Notes under the pieces: model-generated | The model's input: the letters and a program-made list of their open reading frames with translations, nothing else | Database searches by the model: none | What the model was told of the DNA's origin: nothing | Translations under genes and position numbers: made by a program | Source: Solibacteraceae bacterium | GTDB taxonomy: Bacteria > Acidobacteriota > Terriglobia > Bryobacterales > Bryobacteraceae | Direction: 5' to 3' | NCBI GenBank assembly: GCA_021324015.1 | Contig: JAJPJX010000116.1 | Location: forward strand, 32,751-96,750 | Length of the DNA stretch: 64,000 bases | Shown here: positions 26,628-35,131 of the stretch, in pieces | Position numbering within the stretch: position 1 is the first letter of the stretch | Layout: each line of letters opens with the position of its first letter

Positions 26628-28076
26628 ATGCGGTTTCTTTTCCCGCTCCTGCTCTTCACCGCCTCCGCCGCCTTCGCACACGTAGGCAGCCCCGATGTTT
26701 TTTTCGATGGCAGCGCCGGGCCCTACCGGCTCCTGGTGACCATCCGCCCCCCGGTCGTGGTGCCCGGAGTGGCTGAAATTGAAATCCGTTCCTCCACCCC
26801 CGGCATCCGCCAGGTACACATTGTTCCCCTGCCGCTCACCGGCCCCGGCGCCCGCTTCGCGCCCACCCCGGACCTGGCCAAACCATCCAAAGACGATCCC
26901 CAGTTCTTCACCGGATCTCTCTGGATGATGGCCAGCGGCTCCTGGCAGGTGCGCATTCGTGCCAGCGGCGCCGAAGGCTCGGGCCAACTCTCCGTGCCTG
27001 TGCCCGCTCTGGCTTCCCGCACCATGACCATGCAGAAGGGCCTGGGCGCCCTGCTGCTCACGCTGCTGCTGGTCCTGGGTGTGGGCGCCGTCAGCATCGT
27101 AGGCGCCTCCGTTCGCGAAGGCCAGTTGGAACCCGGTCTGCTCCCCTCCGCCGAACGCATCCGCCGCTCCCGGGTCGTGATGGGCGCGGCCGCCCTGCTC
27201 GTGGTCCTGGCCGTCTGGCTGGGCAACGCATGGTGGAATTCCGAAGCCGGCAACTATGGGCGCATCATCTTCAAGCCCCTCCAGCTCACCGCCGCGCTCG
27301 AACCCGGCGGCGCCTTGCGCCTGCGCCTCTCCGACCCCGGCTGGCTGCGCTGGCGTCGCGTCGACGACCTGATCCCCGACCACAATCACCTGATGCACCT
27401 GTACGTCCTGCGCCTGCCCGCCATGGAGCGTGTCTGGCACCTGCATCCCGAACCTGCCGGCCCCGGAGAGCTCGTCCAGCAGTTGCCCCCCATGCCGGCT
27501 GGCGCCTATCAGCTCTATGGCGACATCGTCCATCAGAATGGCCTCCCGGAAACCGTCGTCGCCCAGGTCAACCTTCCCGAGATTCCCGGCCGCCCCCTCG
27601 CGGGCGATGACTCGGCCGGCGCCGCCCCCCCGCTCTCTCAGGCCGATCCCGCCCGCACCGTCACCCAGCTTCCCGATGGCTACCGCATGGTCTGGCTGCG
27701 CGATCCTGGCCCCCTCCGGGCCCGGCGCCCTGTCCTCTTCCGTTTCCGCCTCGAAGACTCCGCTGGCAAACCGGCGCCGGATATGGAACTCTATATGGGC
27801 ATGCCGGGACACGCTGCCTTTATTCGCGACGATCTCACCGTCTTCGCTCACGTGCACCCTTCCGGCTCCGTGCCCATGGCCGCGCTGTCCCTCCTCCAGC
27901 CGAGCGGCCCGCACGCCGCTCACCGCATGCAGATGTCCATGTCCGCCTCCGGGCTTCCGGCCGAAGTCTCCTTCCCCTACGGCTTCCCCAAGCCCGGCAA
28001 CTACCGCATCATCATCCAGATGAAGCGCGGAGGAGTCGTCGAGACTGGCGTGTTCGACGCCAGGGTGGAGAACTGA
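26628..28076 (+). CDS. Exported membrane-anchored protein with His- and Met-rich putative metal-binding segments
   Basis: A 482-residue protein: signal peptide (residues 1-17, ending AFAHVG), an extracytoplasmic domain, two membrane segments (about 140-162 and 185-205), then a large domain. The last holds DHNHLMHLYV (about 250), WHLHPE (about 270) and FAHVHPSGSVPM (about 405), two related His-x-His-Pro blocks, plus MQMSMS near the C-terminus. Such His/Met-rich motifs are typical of periplasmic copper-binding or YtkA/FixH-like domains. It starts four bases after the membrane protein stop, so they are co-transcribed. The exact function is unknown. Confidence 0.75.
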   Translation: MRFLFPLLLFTASAAFAHVGSPDVFFDGSAGPYRLLVTIRPPVVVPGVAEIEIRSSTPGIRQVHIVPLPLTGPGARFAPTPDLAKPSKDDPQFFTGSLWMMASGSWQVRIRASGAEGSGQLSVPVPALASRTMTMQKGLGALLLTLLLVLGVGAVSIVGASVREGQLEPGLLPSAERIRRSRVVMGAAALLVVLAVWLGNAWWNSEAGNYGRIIFKPLQLTAALEPGGALRLRLSDPGWLRWRRVDDLIPDHNHLMHLYVLRLPAMERVWHLHPEPAGPGELVQQLPPMPAGAYQLYGDIVHQNGLPETVVAQVNLPEIPGRPLAGDDSAGAAPPLSQADPARTVTQLPDGYRMVWLRDPGPLRARRPVLFRFRLEDSAGKPAPDMELYMGMPGHAAFIRDDLTVFAHVHPSGSVPMAALSLLQPSGPHAAHRMQMSMSASGLPAEVSFPYGFPKPGNYRIIIQMKRGGVVETGVFDARVEN

Positions 28077-28080
28077 AGGC

Positions 28081-28902
28081 TTGCGCACCCCCAAAGAACA
28101 GTGTGTCCTCATCACCGGAGCCGGCCGCGGCATCGGAAAGCGCCTCGCCTTGGGCTTCGCCTCCGCCGGTTACCGTGTGGGCTTGCTGGCTCGCAGTCAG
28201 CCCGAACTGGACCTTGCCAGGTTGGAAATCGAGCACGGCGGCGGTACGGCTTTGGCCATCCGCGCCGACGTCCGCGATTACGAGCAGGTCTCCCGCGCCG
28301 TCGAGTGCCTCCGCCAGGCCTTCGGCGGCGTGGATGTGCTCATCGCCGCCGCCGCCGTCCAGGGTCCCATCGGCCCGCTTTGGGAGAACGATCCCCGGCT
28401 GTGGGCGGAAGCCATCCAAGCCAACCTCGTGGGCGTCATGCACGCCTGCCACGCCGTGCTCCCCCAGATGATCGCCCGGCGCTCCGGCAAGATCGTGGTC
28501 CTCAGCGGCGGCGGTTCGGCCTACGCCCGCCCCAATTTCACGGCTTACGCCGCCTCCAAAACCGCCGTCGTGCGCCTCGCCGAAGTCCTGGCCGAGGAAG
28601 TGCGCGACCACAACGTGCAGGTCAACTGCATGGCCCCGGGCGGCACCTACAGCCACATGACCGACGAGATCCTGCACGCCGGGGCCCTCGCCGGCGCCAA
28701 GGAGATCCAGGACGCCGAGCGTATCCGACTCACCGGCGGCACCCCGCCCGAAAAGCAGATCCAGCTCGCCCTCTTTCTGGCTTCCGAACGCTCCAATCAC
28801 ATCAGCGGAAAGTTCCTCCACGTCAACGACGATTGGAAGCGCCTCGAAAACGAAAATATGCATCCCGAGGTCTTCACCCTGCGCCGCCTCCAGCGAGTCT
28901 GA
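28081..28902 (+). CDS. Short-chain dehydrogenase/reductase (SDR)
   Basis: A 273-residue classical SDR. The NAD(P)-binding motif TGAGRGIG is near residue 11, the catalytic serine sits in LSGGGSAY and the YxxxK as YAASK about 13 residues later; the usual NNAG is replaced by IAAAA. The C-terminal tail after the core is about 30 residues longer than usual. The start codon appears to be TTG, four bases after the preceding stop; no ATG is available before the nucleotide-binding motif. The substrate cannot be told from sequence. Confidence 0.85.
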   Translation: MRTPKEQCVLITGAGRGIGKRLALGFASAGYRVGLLARSQPELDLARLEIEHGGGTALAIRADVRDYEQVSRAVECLRQAFGGVDVLIAAAAVQGPIGPLWENDPRLWAEAIQANLVGVMHACHAVLPQMIARRSGKIVVLSGGGSAYARPNFTAYAASKTAVVRLAEVLAEEVRDHNVQVNCMAPGGTYSHMTDEILHAGALAGAKEIQDAERIRLTGGTPPEKQIQLALFLASERSNHISGKFLHVNDDWKRLENENMHPEVFTLRRLQRV

Positions 28903-28949
28903 TTCCGGTATTTCATCCTTGAAACTCTGAATTATGCGATCATCGAGTC

Positions 28950-29759
28950 ATGCCTGCGCGCATTCGATTCGGACTCTTCCTGCTGCTCTGCGCCGCGGTG
29001 GCCTCTCCGCAAACGCATTCCGGCAAAAAACACCTGCTGGCCATCGGTGCCAGTAAAGGCTTCCAGCACGACTCCATCTCCCACGCCATGGCCACCTATG
29101 AAAGGCTCGGCCGCGAATCTGGCCTGTGGGATACCTTTATCCGCACCGATACGCAGCTCCTTACCAAAAAGAAGCTCGGCAACAACGCCAAAAACCTGGA
29201 CTATTTTGACGCCGTGTATTTTTACACGACCGGCGAACTGGATATGGACGAAGAGCAAAAAGCCGCCCTGCTCTCCTTCGTGCGCGACGAGGGCAAAGGC
29301 TTTATCGGCGGCCACAGCGCGGCGGATACGTTCTACCAGTGGCACGAATACGGCGACATGATCGGCGCCTATTTCGACCTGCATCCCTGGCACAAGCTGG
29401 TCCGGGTCAATGTCGAGGACCGCGCCTTTCCGGCCACCCGCCATCTGCCCGCTCAGATCGAAGTCACCGACGAAATCTACCAGTTCAAGGAGCCCTACTC
29501 CCGCGAGCACGTCCGCGTGCTGATGAGCATCGACCCCAGTTCCGTGGACCTGAATGCCAAAATGGTGCACCGTACCGACAGGGACTTCGCCCTCGTCTGG
29601 GTGAAGCGCTACGGCAAGGGCCGCGTCTTCTTCAACGCCCTCGGCCACGAGGACCAGATCTACGACCGCCCCGACATGCAGAAGCTCATGCTCGAAAGCG
29701 TGAAGTGGGTCATGGGGCTCAGCGAAGGCGACTCCACCCCGCGCCCCCGGACCGACTGA
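28950..29759 (+). CDS. ThuA-like secreted protein, copy 1
   Basis: A 269-residue protein with a signal peptide (cleavage near residue 20, after VASPQ). The remainder resembles the ThuA (trehalose-utilization-like) glutamine-amidotransferase fold, with GFQHDSISHAM, FYTTGELDMDEEQ, GFIGGHSAADTFY and YGKGRVFFNALGH. Members are abundant in Acidobacteria and Planctomycetes, and their biochemical role is poorly defined, probably in carbohydrate processing. It is followed 32 bases on by a close paralogue, pointing to tandem duplication. Confidence 0.85.
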   Translation: MPARIRFGLFLLLCAAVASPQTHSGKKHLLAIGASKGFQHDSISHAMATYERLGRESGLWDTFIRTDTQLLTKKKLGNNAKNLDYFDAVYFYTTGELDMDEEQKAALLSFVRDEGKGFIGGHSAADTFYQWHEYGDMIGAYFDLHPWHKLVRVNVEDRAFPATRHLPAQIEVTDEIYQFKEPYSREHVRVLMSIDPSSVDLNAKMVHRTDRDFALVWVKRYGKGRVFFNALGHEDQIYDRPDMQKLMLESVKWVMGLSEGDSTPRPRTD

Positions 29760-29791
29760 GCGCGGTATGATTTCCCGGAAGGCGCAATCTC

Positions 29792-30571
29792 ATGAAAAAA
29801 ACCTGTCTTCTGGGAATCCTGTTGCTGTGCACGGTAGCCGCGGCGCCGGCCCAGCGCAAAAAACTCCTGGCCATCGGCGAAGTGAAGGGCTATCAGCACG
29901 ACTCCGTCTCCCACGCCCTCGCCACGCTGGAAAAGCTGGGCCGGCAGACCGAACTTTGGGATACCTACATCCGCACAGACTCTCAGTTAATCACCAAGAA
30001 GAAGCTCGAAGCCAACGCCAAAAACCTGGACTACTTTGACGCCGTCTTCTTTTACACCACCGGCGAGCTCGATCTCGACGCGGAGCAGAAAGCCTCCCTG
30101 CTTTCCTTCGTCCGCGACGACGGCAAAGGCTTCCTCGGCGCCCACAGCGCCACCGATACGTTTTATCAGTGGCCCGAATATGGCGACCTGATCGGCGCGT
30201 ATTTCGACCAGCACCCCTGGAACCAGGTCCACGTGGGCATTCGCGTCGAGGACCGCAACTTCCCCGCCACCGCGCACTTCTCCCCCTACTTCGCCATCTA
30301 CGACGAAATCTACCAGTTCAAGGCGCCCTACTCCCGCGACAAGCTGCACATCCTCATGAGCGTCGATCCCAAGACCGTGGACCTCAACAACCCGCGCGTC
30401 CACCGCACCGACCATGACTTCGCTGTCACCTGGACGCACAACTACGGCAAGGGCAGGGTCTTCTATTCCTCCCTCGGCCACCGCGAAGAAGTCTGGGACC
30501 GGTCTGATATTCAAACCATGTGGATCGAAGCCCTGAAGTGGGCCATGCGCATCCCCGACTCGCGGCCGTAA
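29792..30571 (+). CDS. ThuA-like secreted protein, copy 2
   Basis: A 259-residue paralogue of the preceding gene, matching it along its full length (GYQHDSVSHALATLEKLG, FYTTGELDLDAEQKAS, GFLGAHSATDTFYQW, YGKGRVFYSSLGHREE). A signal peptide ends near residue 20 (APAQ). The spacing of blocks is the same, so this is a recent or constrained duplication rather than domain shuffling. It ends three bases before the convergent rlmN gene. Confidence 0.85.
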   Translation: MKKTCLLGILLLCTVAAAPAQRKKLLAIGEVKGYQHDSVSHALATLEKLGRQTELWDTYIRTDSQLITKKKLEANAKNLDYFDAVFFYTTGELDLDAEQKASLLSFVRDDGKGFLGAHSATDTFYQWPEYGDLIGAYFDQHPWNQVHVGIRVEDRNFPATAHFSPYFAIYDEIYQFKAPYSRDKLHILMSVDPKTVDLNNPRVHRTDHDFAVTWTHNYGKGRVFYSSLGHREEVWDRSDIQTMWIEALKWAMRIPDSRP

Positions 30572-30574
30572 CGC

Positions 30575-31600
30575 CTACCCGCTCCGCTTCAATTGCCCGC
30601 ACGCCGCGAAAATGTCCAACCCCCGCGGCTTGCGCACGAAGCACGGCGTCGCCCGCCGCACAATCCGCTGGAAGCTGGCCACCCGCTCCGGCGCCGGCGT
30701 GTCGAAGGGAATCTCGGGCCCCGGATTTAGCGCGATCAGGTTCACCTTGGCGTTGAGGTTGGCCAGCAGCCGCACCACCCGCCGCGCGTCCGCGTCGCTG
30801 TCGTTCACGCCTTTCAGCAGCACATATTCGAAAGTCAGCTTCTCCCACGGCCGCAGCGGATAGGCCTTACACGCCGCCAGCAGGTCCTTCAGGTGATACT
30901 TCCGCGTGATGGGCATCAGCTCCTGCCGCATCTCCTCGGTGGAAGCGTTCAGGGAAATCGCCAGCTTCGGCCGCACCGCTTCGCGGCCCATCTCCTCGAT
31001 CTTGGGAATGATGCCCGCCGTCGAAAGCGTGATCCTCCGCGGCGAAAGCCCGAACCCCGCCGGGTCGCTCAGCAGGCGGGTGGCCTTCAAAACGTTGGCC
31101 AGGTTCAGCAGCGGCTCGCCCTGGCCCATCATCACGATGTTCAGCCGCCCGCCCTCCTGCCGCAGTCCGTTGTCGCGGCACACCACCAGCACCTGGCCCA
31201 CGATCTCGCCCGCCGTCAGGTTCCGTTCCAGCCCCAGCAGCGCCGTCATGCAGAACTTGCAGTCCACCGGACAGCCCACCTGGCTTGAGATGCAGAGGGT
31301 GTCCCGCTCGCCTTCCGGCATCCGCACGGTCTCCACCGTGCGCCCGTCTTCCAGCCGCAGCAGGTACCGCCGCGTGCCGTCCGCCGATTCGTACCTCCGC
31401 GCGATCTCCGGTTGCCCCACCCGGTGCTGCCCTGCCAGTTCCGCCCGCAGCGCCGCCGGCAAGGTGGAAATCTGCACCAGTTCCTCCGCCTGCCCGCGAT
31501 ACAAAGCGTCGTAAAGCTGCCTCGCGCGAAACGCCGGCAAGTCCGGCCCCAAGGCCTCCCGGATCTCCGTAAGTTCCATGCCTAGAAGGGGTTGCGCCAT
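30575..31600 (-). CDS. rlmN: 23S rRNA (adenine(2503)-C(2))-methyltransferase RlmN
   Basis: A 341-residue radical SAM enzyme of normal RlmN length. The cluster-binding CxxxCxxC is seen as CPVDCKFC after CISSQVG, and the catalytic C-terminal cysteine lies in FAACGQL. It methylates C2 of A2503 in 23S rRNA (and often A37 of some tRNAs). The start was placed at 31600; a second ATG at 31579 (MELTEI) is also plausible, and neither has a strong ribosome binding site. TAGAAT ends ten bases before 31600, so a leaderless message is possible. Confidence 0.94.
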   Translation of the reverse strand: MAQPLLGMELTEIREALGPDLPAFRARQLYDALYRGQAEELVQISTLPAALRAELAGQHRVGQPEIARRYESADGTRRYLLRLEDGRTVETVRMPEGERDTLCISSQVGCPVDCKFCMTALLGLERNLTAGEIVGQVLVVCRDNGLRQEGGRLNIVMMGQGEPLLNLANVLKATRLLSDPAGFGLSPRRITLSTAGIIPKIEEMGREAVRPKLAISLNASTEEMRQELMPITRKYHLKDLLAACKAYPLRPWEKLTFEYVLLKGVNDSDADARRVVRLLANLNAKVNLIALNPGPEIPFDTPAPERVASFQRIVRRATPCFVRKPRGLDIFAACGQLKRSG

Positions 31601-31669
31601 CTATAGCTATTCTAACAGGCGCCGCGCTATCCTAATGAATGTAAAGGAACTCCTGCCTCTTCTTCTGGA

Positions 31670-32956
31670 ATGCTCACATCTCTTAGCCCCGTCCGCGACA
31701 TCGAAATGACCCGGCTGGACAACGGTGTCCGCGTCATCACCGAGGCCATGCCGCATGTCCGGTCCGTCTCCGTCGGCATCTGGATAGGTACCGGGTCGCG
31801 CCGGGAAACCCCCGAGCAGAACGGCATCTCCCACTTCATCGAGCACATGCTTTTCAAGGGCACTACGTCCCGCTCCGCCGAAGACATTGCCCGCTCGGTG
31901 GACTCCATCGGCGGTAACCTCGACGCCTTCACCGCCAAGGAACTGGTCTGCTTCAATACCAAGGTTCTCGATCAGCACCTCTCCCTGGCCTTCGACGTCC
32001 TCGCCGACCTGGTGCTTCATCCCCTCTTCCGTGAAGAAGACATCGCCCGGGAAAAGGGCGTCATCCTCGAAGAGCTCAAAATGGAGGCGGACAGCCCGGA
32101 CTACCTGGTCCATGAAATCTTCACCGCCAACTTCTGGAAAGATCATCCCCTGGGCAAGCCCATCCTGGGCACGCGCGAAACCGTCAAACGCTTTGACCGC
32201 GCCATGATCGAGAACTACTACCGGGGTGTGTACACCCCTGCCAACCTGGTCATCACCGCCGCTGGCAACCTCACCCACGAGGGTGTTGTCGATCTGGCTC
32301 GCCGGCATTTCGAGCCGCTTGCCCCCGTCCCCACGATGCCCCTCGAGCCCGCCCCCACCACGCACGCCCGCATCGCCCTGCGCAACAAGAAATCCCTGGA
32401 GCAGGTGCACCTCTGCCTGGGCGTGCCTTCCTATCCGCTGCCCCACGAGCAGCGCTTCGCCTGTTACGTGCTCAATACCCTGCTCGGCGGCGGCATGAGT
32501 TCCCGCCTGTTCCAGGACATCCGCGAGCGCCAGGGGCTGGCCTACGCCGTGTTCTCCGAGCTCAACCCCTACCGCGACACCGGCTGCCTCGCCATTTACG
32601 CCGGCACCTCCATCGAATCCGCCCGCCAGGTTGTCGAGTCCATCATGAAGGAGTTCCGCCAGCTCAAGCAGGAGCGCGTCAGCGCCGAAGAACTCCGCCG
32701 CGCCAAGGACCACCTCAAAGGCTCCCTCATGCTGAGCCTCGAATCCACCTCCAGCCGCATGTCCAACCTGGCTCGCCAGGAAATGTACTTCGGGCGGTTC
32801 TTCAGCCTCGACGAACTGGTGGAAAGCATCGAATCCGTGACCGCTGATGACGTGCAGCGCATCGCCCAGACTTTCTTCGACCCCCGGCAAATCGCCCTCA
32901 CCGTGCTGGGCAACCTCGATGGCTTCCGCATCGGCCGCGAGGACCTGACCTGCTGA
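31670..32956 (+). CDS. M16-family zinc peptidase (PqqL / processing-peptidase type)
   Basis: A 428-residue inverzincin. The zinc motif HxxEH is HFIEH (about residue 61), and the third ligand is expected in the EEDIAREKGVILEELK region about 75 residues later. A C-terminal inactive M16 domain follows (GGGMSSRLFQDIRERQGLAY near 278). No signal peptide is seen, so it is probably cytoplasmic. The start is ATG 31670, with MTRLDNGV at 31706 as alternative. It is divergent from rlmN. Confidence 0.92.
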   Translation: MLTSLSPVRDIEMTRLDNGVRVITEAMPHVRSVSVGIWIGTGSRRETPEQNGISHFIEHMLFKGTTSRSAEDIARSVDSIGGNLDAFTAKELVCFNTKVLDQHLSLAFDVLADLVLHPLFREEDIAREKGVILEELKMEADSPDYLVHEIFTANFWKDHPLGKPILGTRETVKRFDRAMIENYYRGVYTPANLVITAAGNLTHEGVVDLARRHFEPLAPVPTMPLEPAPTTHARIALRNKKSLEQVHLCLGVPSYPLPHEQRFACYVLNTLLGGGMSSRLFQDIRERQGLAYAVFSELNPYRDTGCLAIYAGTSIESARQVVESIMKEFRQLKQERVSAEELRRAKDHLKGSLMLSLESTSSRMSNLARQEMYFGRFFSLDELVESIESVTADDVQRIAQTFFDPRQIALTVLGNLDGFRIGREDLTC

Positions 32957-32971
32957 AAGTATGCTCGCTGG

Positions 32972-32999
32972 TTACCGAGCCGCGACCGCAGGGAGCGGT
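32972..32999 (+). repeat. Dispersed intergenic repeat, copy 2
   Basis: Same core as copy 1 with two base differences in the loop. It lies 12 bases upstream of the chosen ATG at 33012; if folded, its right arm would hold the only GGGAG-like ribosome binding site nearby. Its presence is one reason for rejecting a longer upstream start for the TPM gene. Confidence 0.6.
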
Positions 33000-33011
33000 A
33001 AGTCGCTAGGT

Positions 33012-33788
33012 ATGACCAGACTCCTGCGGCTCTGCGCCGTTCTGCTGATCAGCCTGGGCGCCGCGAGCGCCGTCGATTGGAAAGCGCTCCAACCACAGGG
33101 CTACGTCAGCGATTTCTCCGGCGTGGTCGATACCGCCAGCAAAATCGAACTAGGCACGTATTGCGCCACCGTGGAGCGCGCCACCGGTGCCCAGATCGCC
33201 CTGGTGACCATCCCGACGCTTGAGGGCGAGCCCATCGAAGACGTGGCCAACACCATCTTTCGCGCCTGGGGCATCGGCCAGAAAGGGAGCAACGAAGGGA
33301 TCATGCTGCTGTTGGTCACCGGCGACCGGCGCAGCCGCCTTGAGGTGGGCTACGGCCTGGAACCCTATATCCCGGACGGCATGGCCGGCAGCATCCTGCG
33401 CGAAATGCGCCCCGCGCTGCGCCAGAATCAATACGGCGAGGCCCTCAAAGCCGCGGCCCAGATGATCGGCTCGCGGATCGCGCAGGCCAAGGGCGTTTCT
33501 CTCGACGCTCCGCTTCGCCGCCGCATCCACCCCCGCACACGGGATTCCATCCCCTGGCCCGTGCTTCTCGGGGGCCTCTTTGTGCTCTTGTGGCTGCTGC
33601 GCGCCGGCGGCGCCGGGTATGGCGGAGGCGGCGGCTTCTTGCCCGGCCTGATCCTCGGCGGTATGATGGGCCGCTCCTCCTGGGGAGGCCGCGGTAGCGG
33701 TGGCTTCGGCGGCTATGACTCCGGCGATAGCTTCGGCGGCTTCGGCGGCGGCGATTCCGGAGGAGGTGGCGCCTCCAGCGATTGGTAG
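33012..33788 (+). CDS. TPM-domain (TLP18.3/Psb32/MOLO-1) membrane protein with Gly-rich tail
   Basis: A 258-residue protein: signal peptide (1-20, ending ASAVDW), a TPM domain (about 30-150, with YVSDFSGVVD, GSNEGIMLLL and LEVGYGLEPYIPD), one membrane helix (about 180-197) and a Gly/Ser-rich tail ending GGGGASSDW. This is the common YgcG-like layout usually found next to LemA genes, as here with one gene between. The role is unclear; it is proposed to act in envelope or phosphatase functions. The ATG at 33012 begins directly with a signal peptide, so it is preferred over an upstream start. Confidence 0.85.
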   Translation: MTRLLRLCAVLLISLGAASAVDWKALQPQGYVSDFSGVVDTASKIELGTYCATVERATGAQIALVTIPTLEGEPIEDVANTIFRAWGIGQKGSNEGIMLLLVTGDRRSRLEVGYGLEPYIPDGMAGSILREMRPALRQNQYGEALKAAAQMIGSRIAQAKGVSLDAPLRRRIHPRTRDSIPWPVLLGGLFVLLWLLRAGGAGYGGGGGFLPGLILGGMMGRSSWGGRGSGGFGGYDSGDSFGGFGGGDSGGGGASSDW

Positions 33789-33794
33789 TTCCCT

Positions 33795-34523
33795 ATGGAA
33801 CGCTTGCTCACCCAGCTCTCGGACAAGTTGCAAAAGGCCTTCGGCGATCGCCTGGTCTCCGTCGTGCTCTACGGTTCCGCCGCCGGCGGCAACCACCACG
33901 GCCGCTTCTCCGATATCAACATCCTCTGCGTGCTCAGCCGCGTCACCCCTGAAGAGCTGCGCCTCTCCCGCGATATCTTCCAGTGGTGGCGCGAGCACGA
34001 AAATCCCGCCCCCCTGCTGCTCAGCGAGCACGAGATGCAGACCTCCACGGACTGCTTCGCCATCGAGTTCCACGATATCCAGCGCCAGCACCGCATCCTG
34101 TTCGGCAAGGATGTCGTCACTCCCCTGGTGATCGACGATTCCTTCTACCGTGCCCAGGTGGAGCACGACCTCCGCGCCAAGCTCCTGCGCCTCCGCCAGA
34201 AAGCCTCCGGCCTGCTCGAGGACCCGGACCTCCTGCGCCGCCTCCTGGCCGATTCGGTCTCCACCTTCTGCGTCCTGTTTCGCCACGCCCTGCTGCTCCA
34301 CGGCATCGACGCCGGCATGCACAAGCGCGACGTGATCGCCCGCGCGCGGGAGGCCTTCGGCCTCGATCCGCGGCCCTTCGAGCAACTGCTGGACCTCCGC
34401 GAAGGCCGCCTCAAGCCCCGCGATCTGGAGCCTGCTAGCGTGCTGTCCGCCTGCCTGGAAGGCATCGGCAAGGTCATCGATGCCGTGGACCGGCTGGAAA
34501 AGGGCCAACTGGAAAATCTATGA
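33795..34523 (+). CDS. Nucleotidyltransferase-fold protein between TPM and LemA genes
   Basis: A 242-residue protein. The N-terminal third has the minimal nucleotidyltransferase signature: GSAAGGN followed by GRFSDINIL, matching GS-x10-Dx[DN]. The rest is helical (LRAKLLRLRQKASGLLED and onwards), resembling the helical partner part of kanamycin-type or MNT/HEPN-like proteins. It starts seven bases after the TPM stop and overlaps lemA by 4 bases (ATGA), so it is part of the same operon. Target unknown. Confidence 0.75.
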   Translation: MERLLTQLSDKLQKAFGDRLVSVVLYGSAAGGNHHGRFSDINILCVLSRVTPEELRLSRDIFQWWREHENPAPLLLSEHEMQTSTDCFAIEFHDIQRQHRILFGKDVVTPLVIDDSFYRAQVEHDLRAKLLRLRQKASGLLEDPDLLRRLLADSVSTFCVLFRHALLLHGIDAGMHKRDVIARAREAFGLDPRPFEQLLDLREGRLKPRDLEPASVLSACLEGIGKVIDAVDRLEKGQLENL

Positions 34524-35086
34524 AAGTCTTCCTGATCATCGTCGTCGTTCTGCTGCTCTGCGGCCTGGCCTGCGGCAGCAAGTACATTTCGGTGCGCAAT
34601 GAGCTGGTCACTCACAAGGAGGCCATCGACGCGGCCTGGGCCCAGGTGGACGTCGCCCTCCAGCGCCGTGCCGACCTCATCCCCAACCTGGTCGAAACCG
34701 TGAAGGGCTACGCCAAGCACGAGGAAAGCGTCATCAAGGACGTGGCCGACGCCCGCGCCGCCCTGGGCGGAGCCCGCACGCCTCAGGAAAAAATCCAGGC
34801 CAATTCCCAGCTCGATGGCGCCCTCTCCCGCCTGCTGGTGGTCGTCGAAAACTACCCCCAGTTGCGCGCCAACGAGAATTTCCTGCGTCTCCAGGACGAA
34901 TTGGCCGGCACGGAAAACCGCATCGCCGTCGAGCGCCGGAAGTACAATGAAACGGTGCAGCGGTACAACACCCAAATCGGTCTCTTCCCGGATAATATCG
35001 TGGCGTCCCTTTCGGGCTTCACCCGGAACGACGCCTATTTCAAAACCGAGCCGGGTGCCCGTACCGCGCCCAAGGTTGCATTCTGA
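34520..35086 (+). CDS. lemA: LemA family protein
   Basis: A 188-residue protein with an N-terminal hydrophobic segment (1-20) that includes LACGS, a possible lipobox. The LemA core is clear: W.QV...QRRADLIPNLVETVKGYAKHE (about 47-73), YPQLRAN and ERRKYNE..Q.YN, and a final FPDNIVA segment. LemA proteins are membrane-anchored helical proteins of unknown function that co-occur with TPM proteins. The start overlaps the upstream stop as ATGA. Confidence 0.92.
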   Translation: MKVFLIIVVVLLLCGLACGSKYISVRNELVTHKEAIDAAWAQVDVALQRRADLIPNLVETVKGYAKHEESVIKDVADARAALGGARTPQEKIQANSQLDGALSRLLVVVENYPQLRANENFLRLQDELAGTENRIAVERRKYNETVQRYNTQIGLFPDNIVASLSGFTRNDAYFKTEPGARTAPKVAF

Positions 35087-35131
35087 TTCCGCGGGACGGG
35101 CGCTTTGCCGGTCCGCTCATGAGGTCATTCT

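Noticed and set aside
32961..33011. Upstream start for the TPM protein
   Set aside because: It would translate through the dispersed repeat and place 17 residues before a normal signal peptide.
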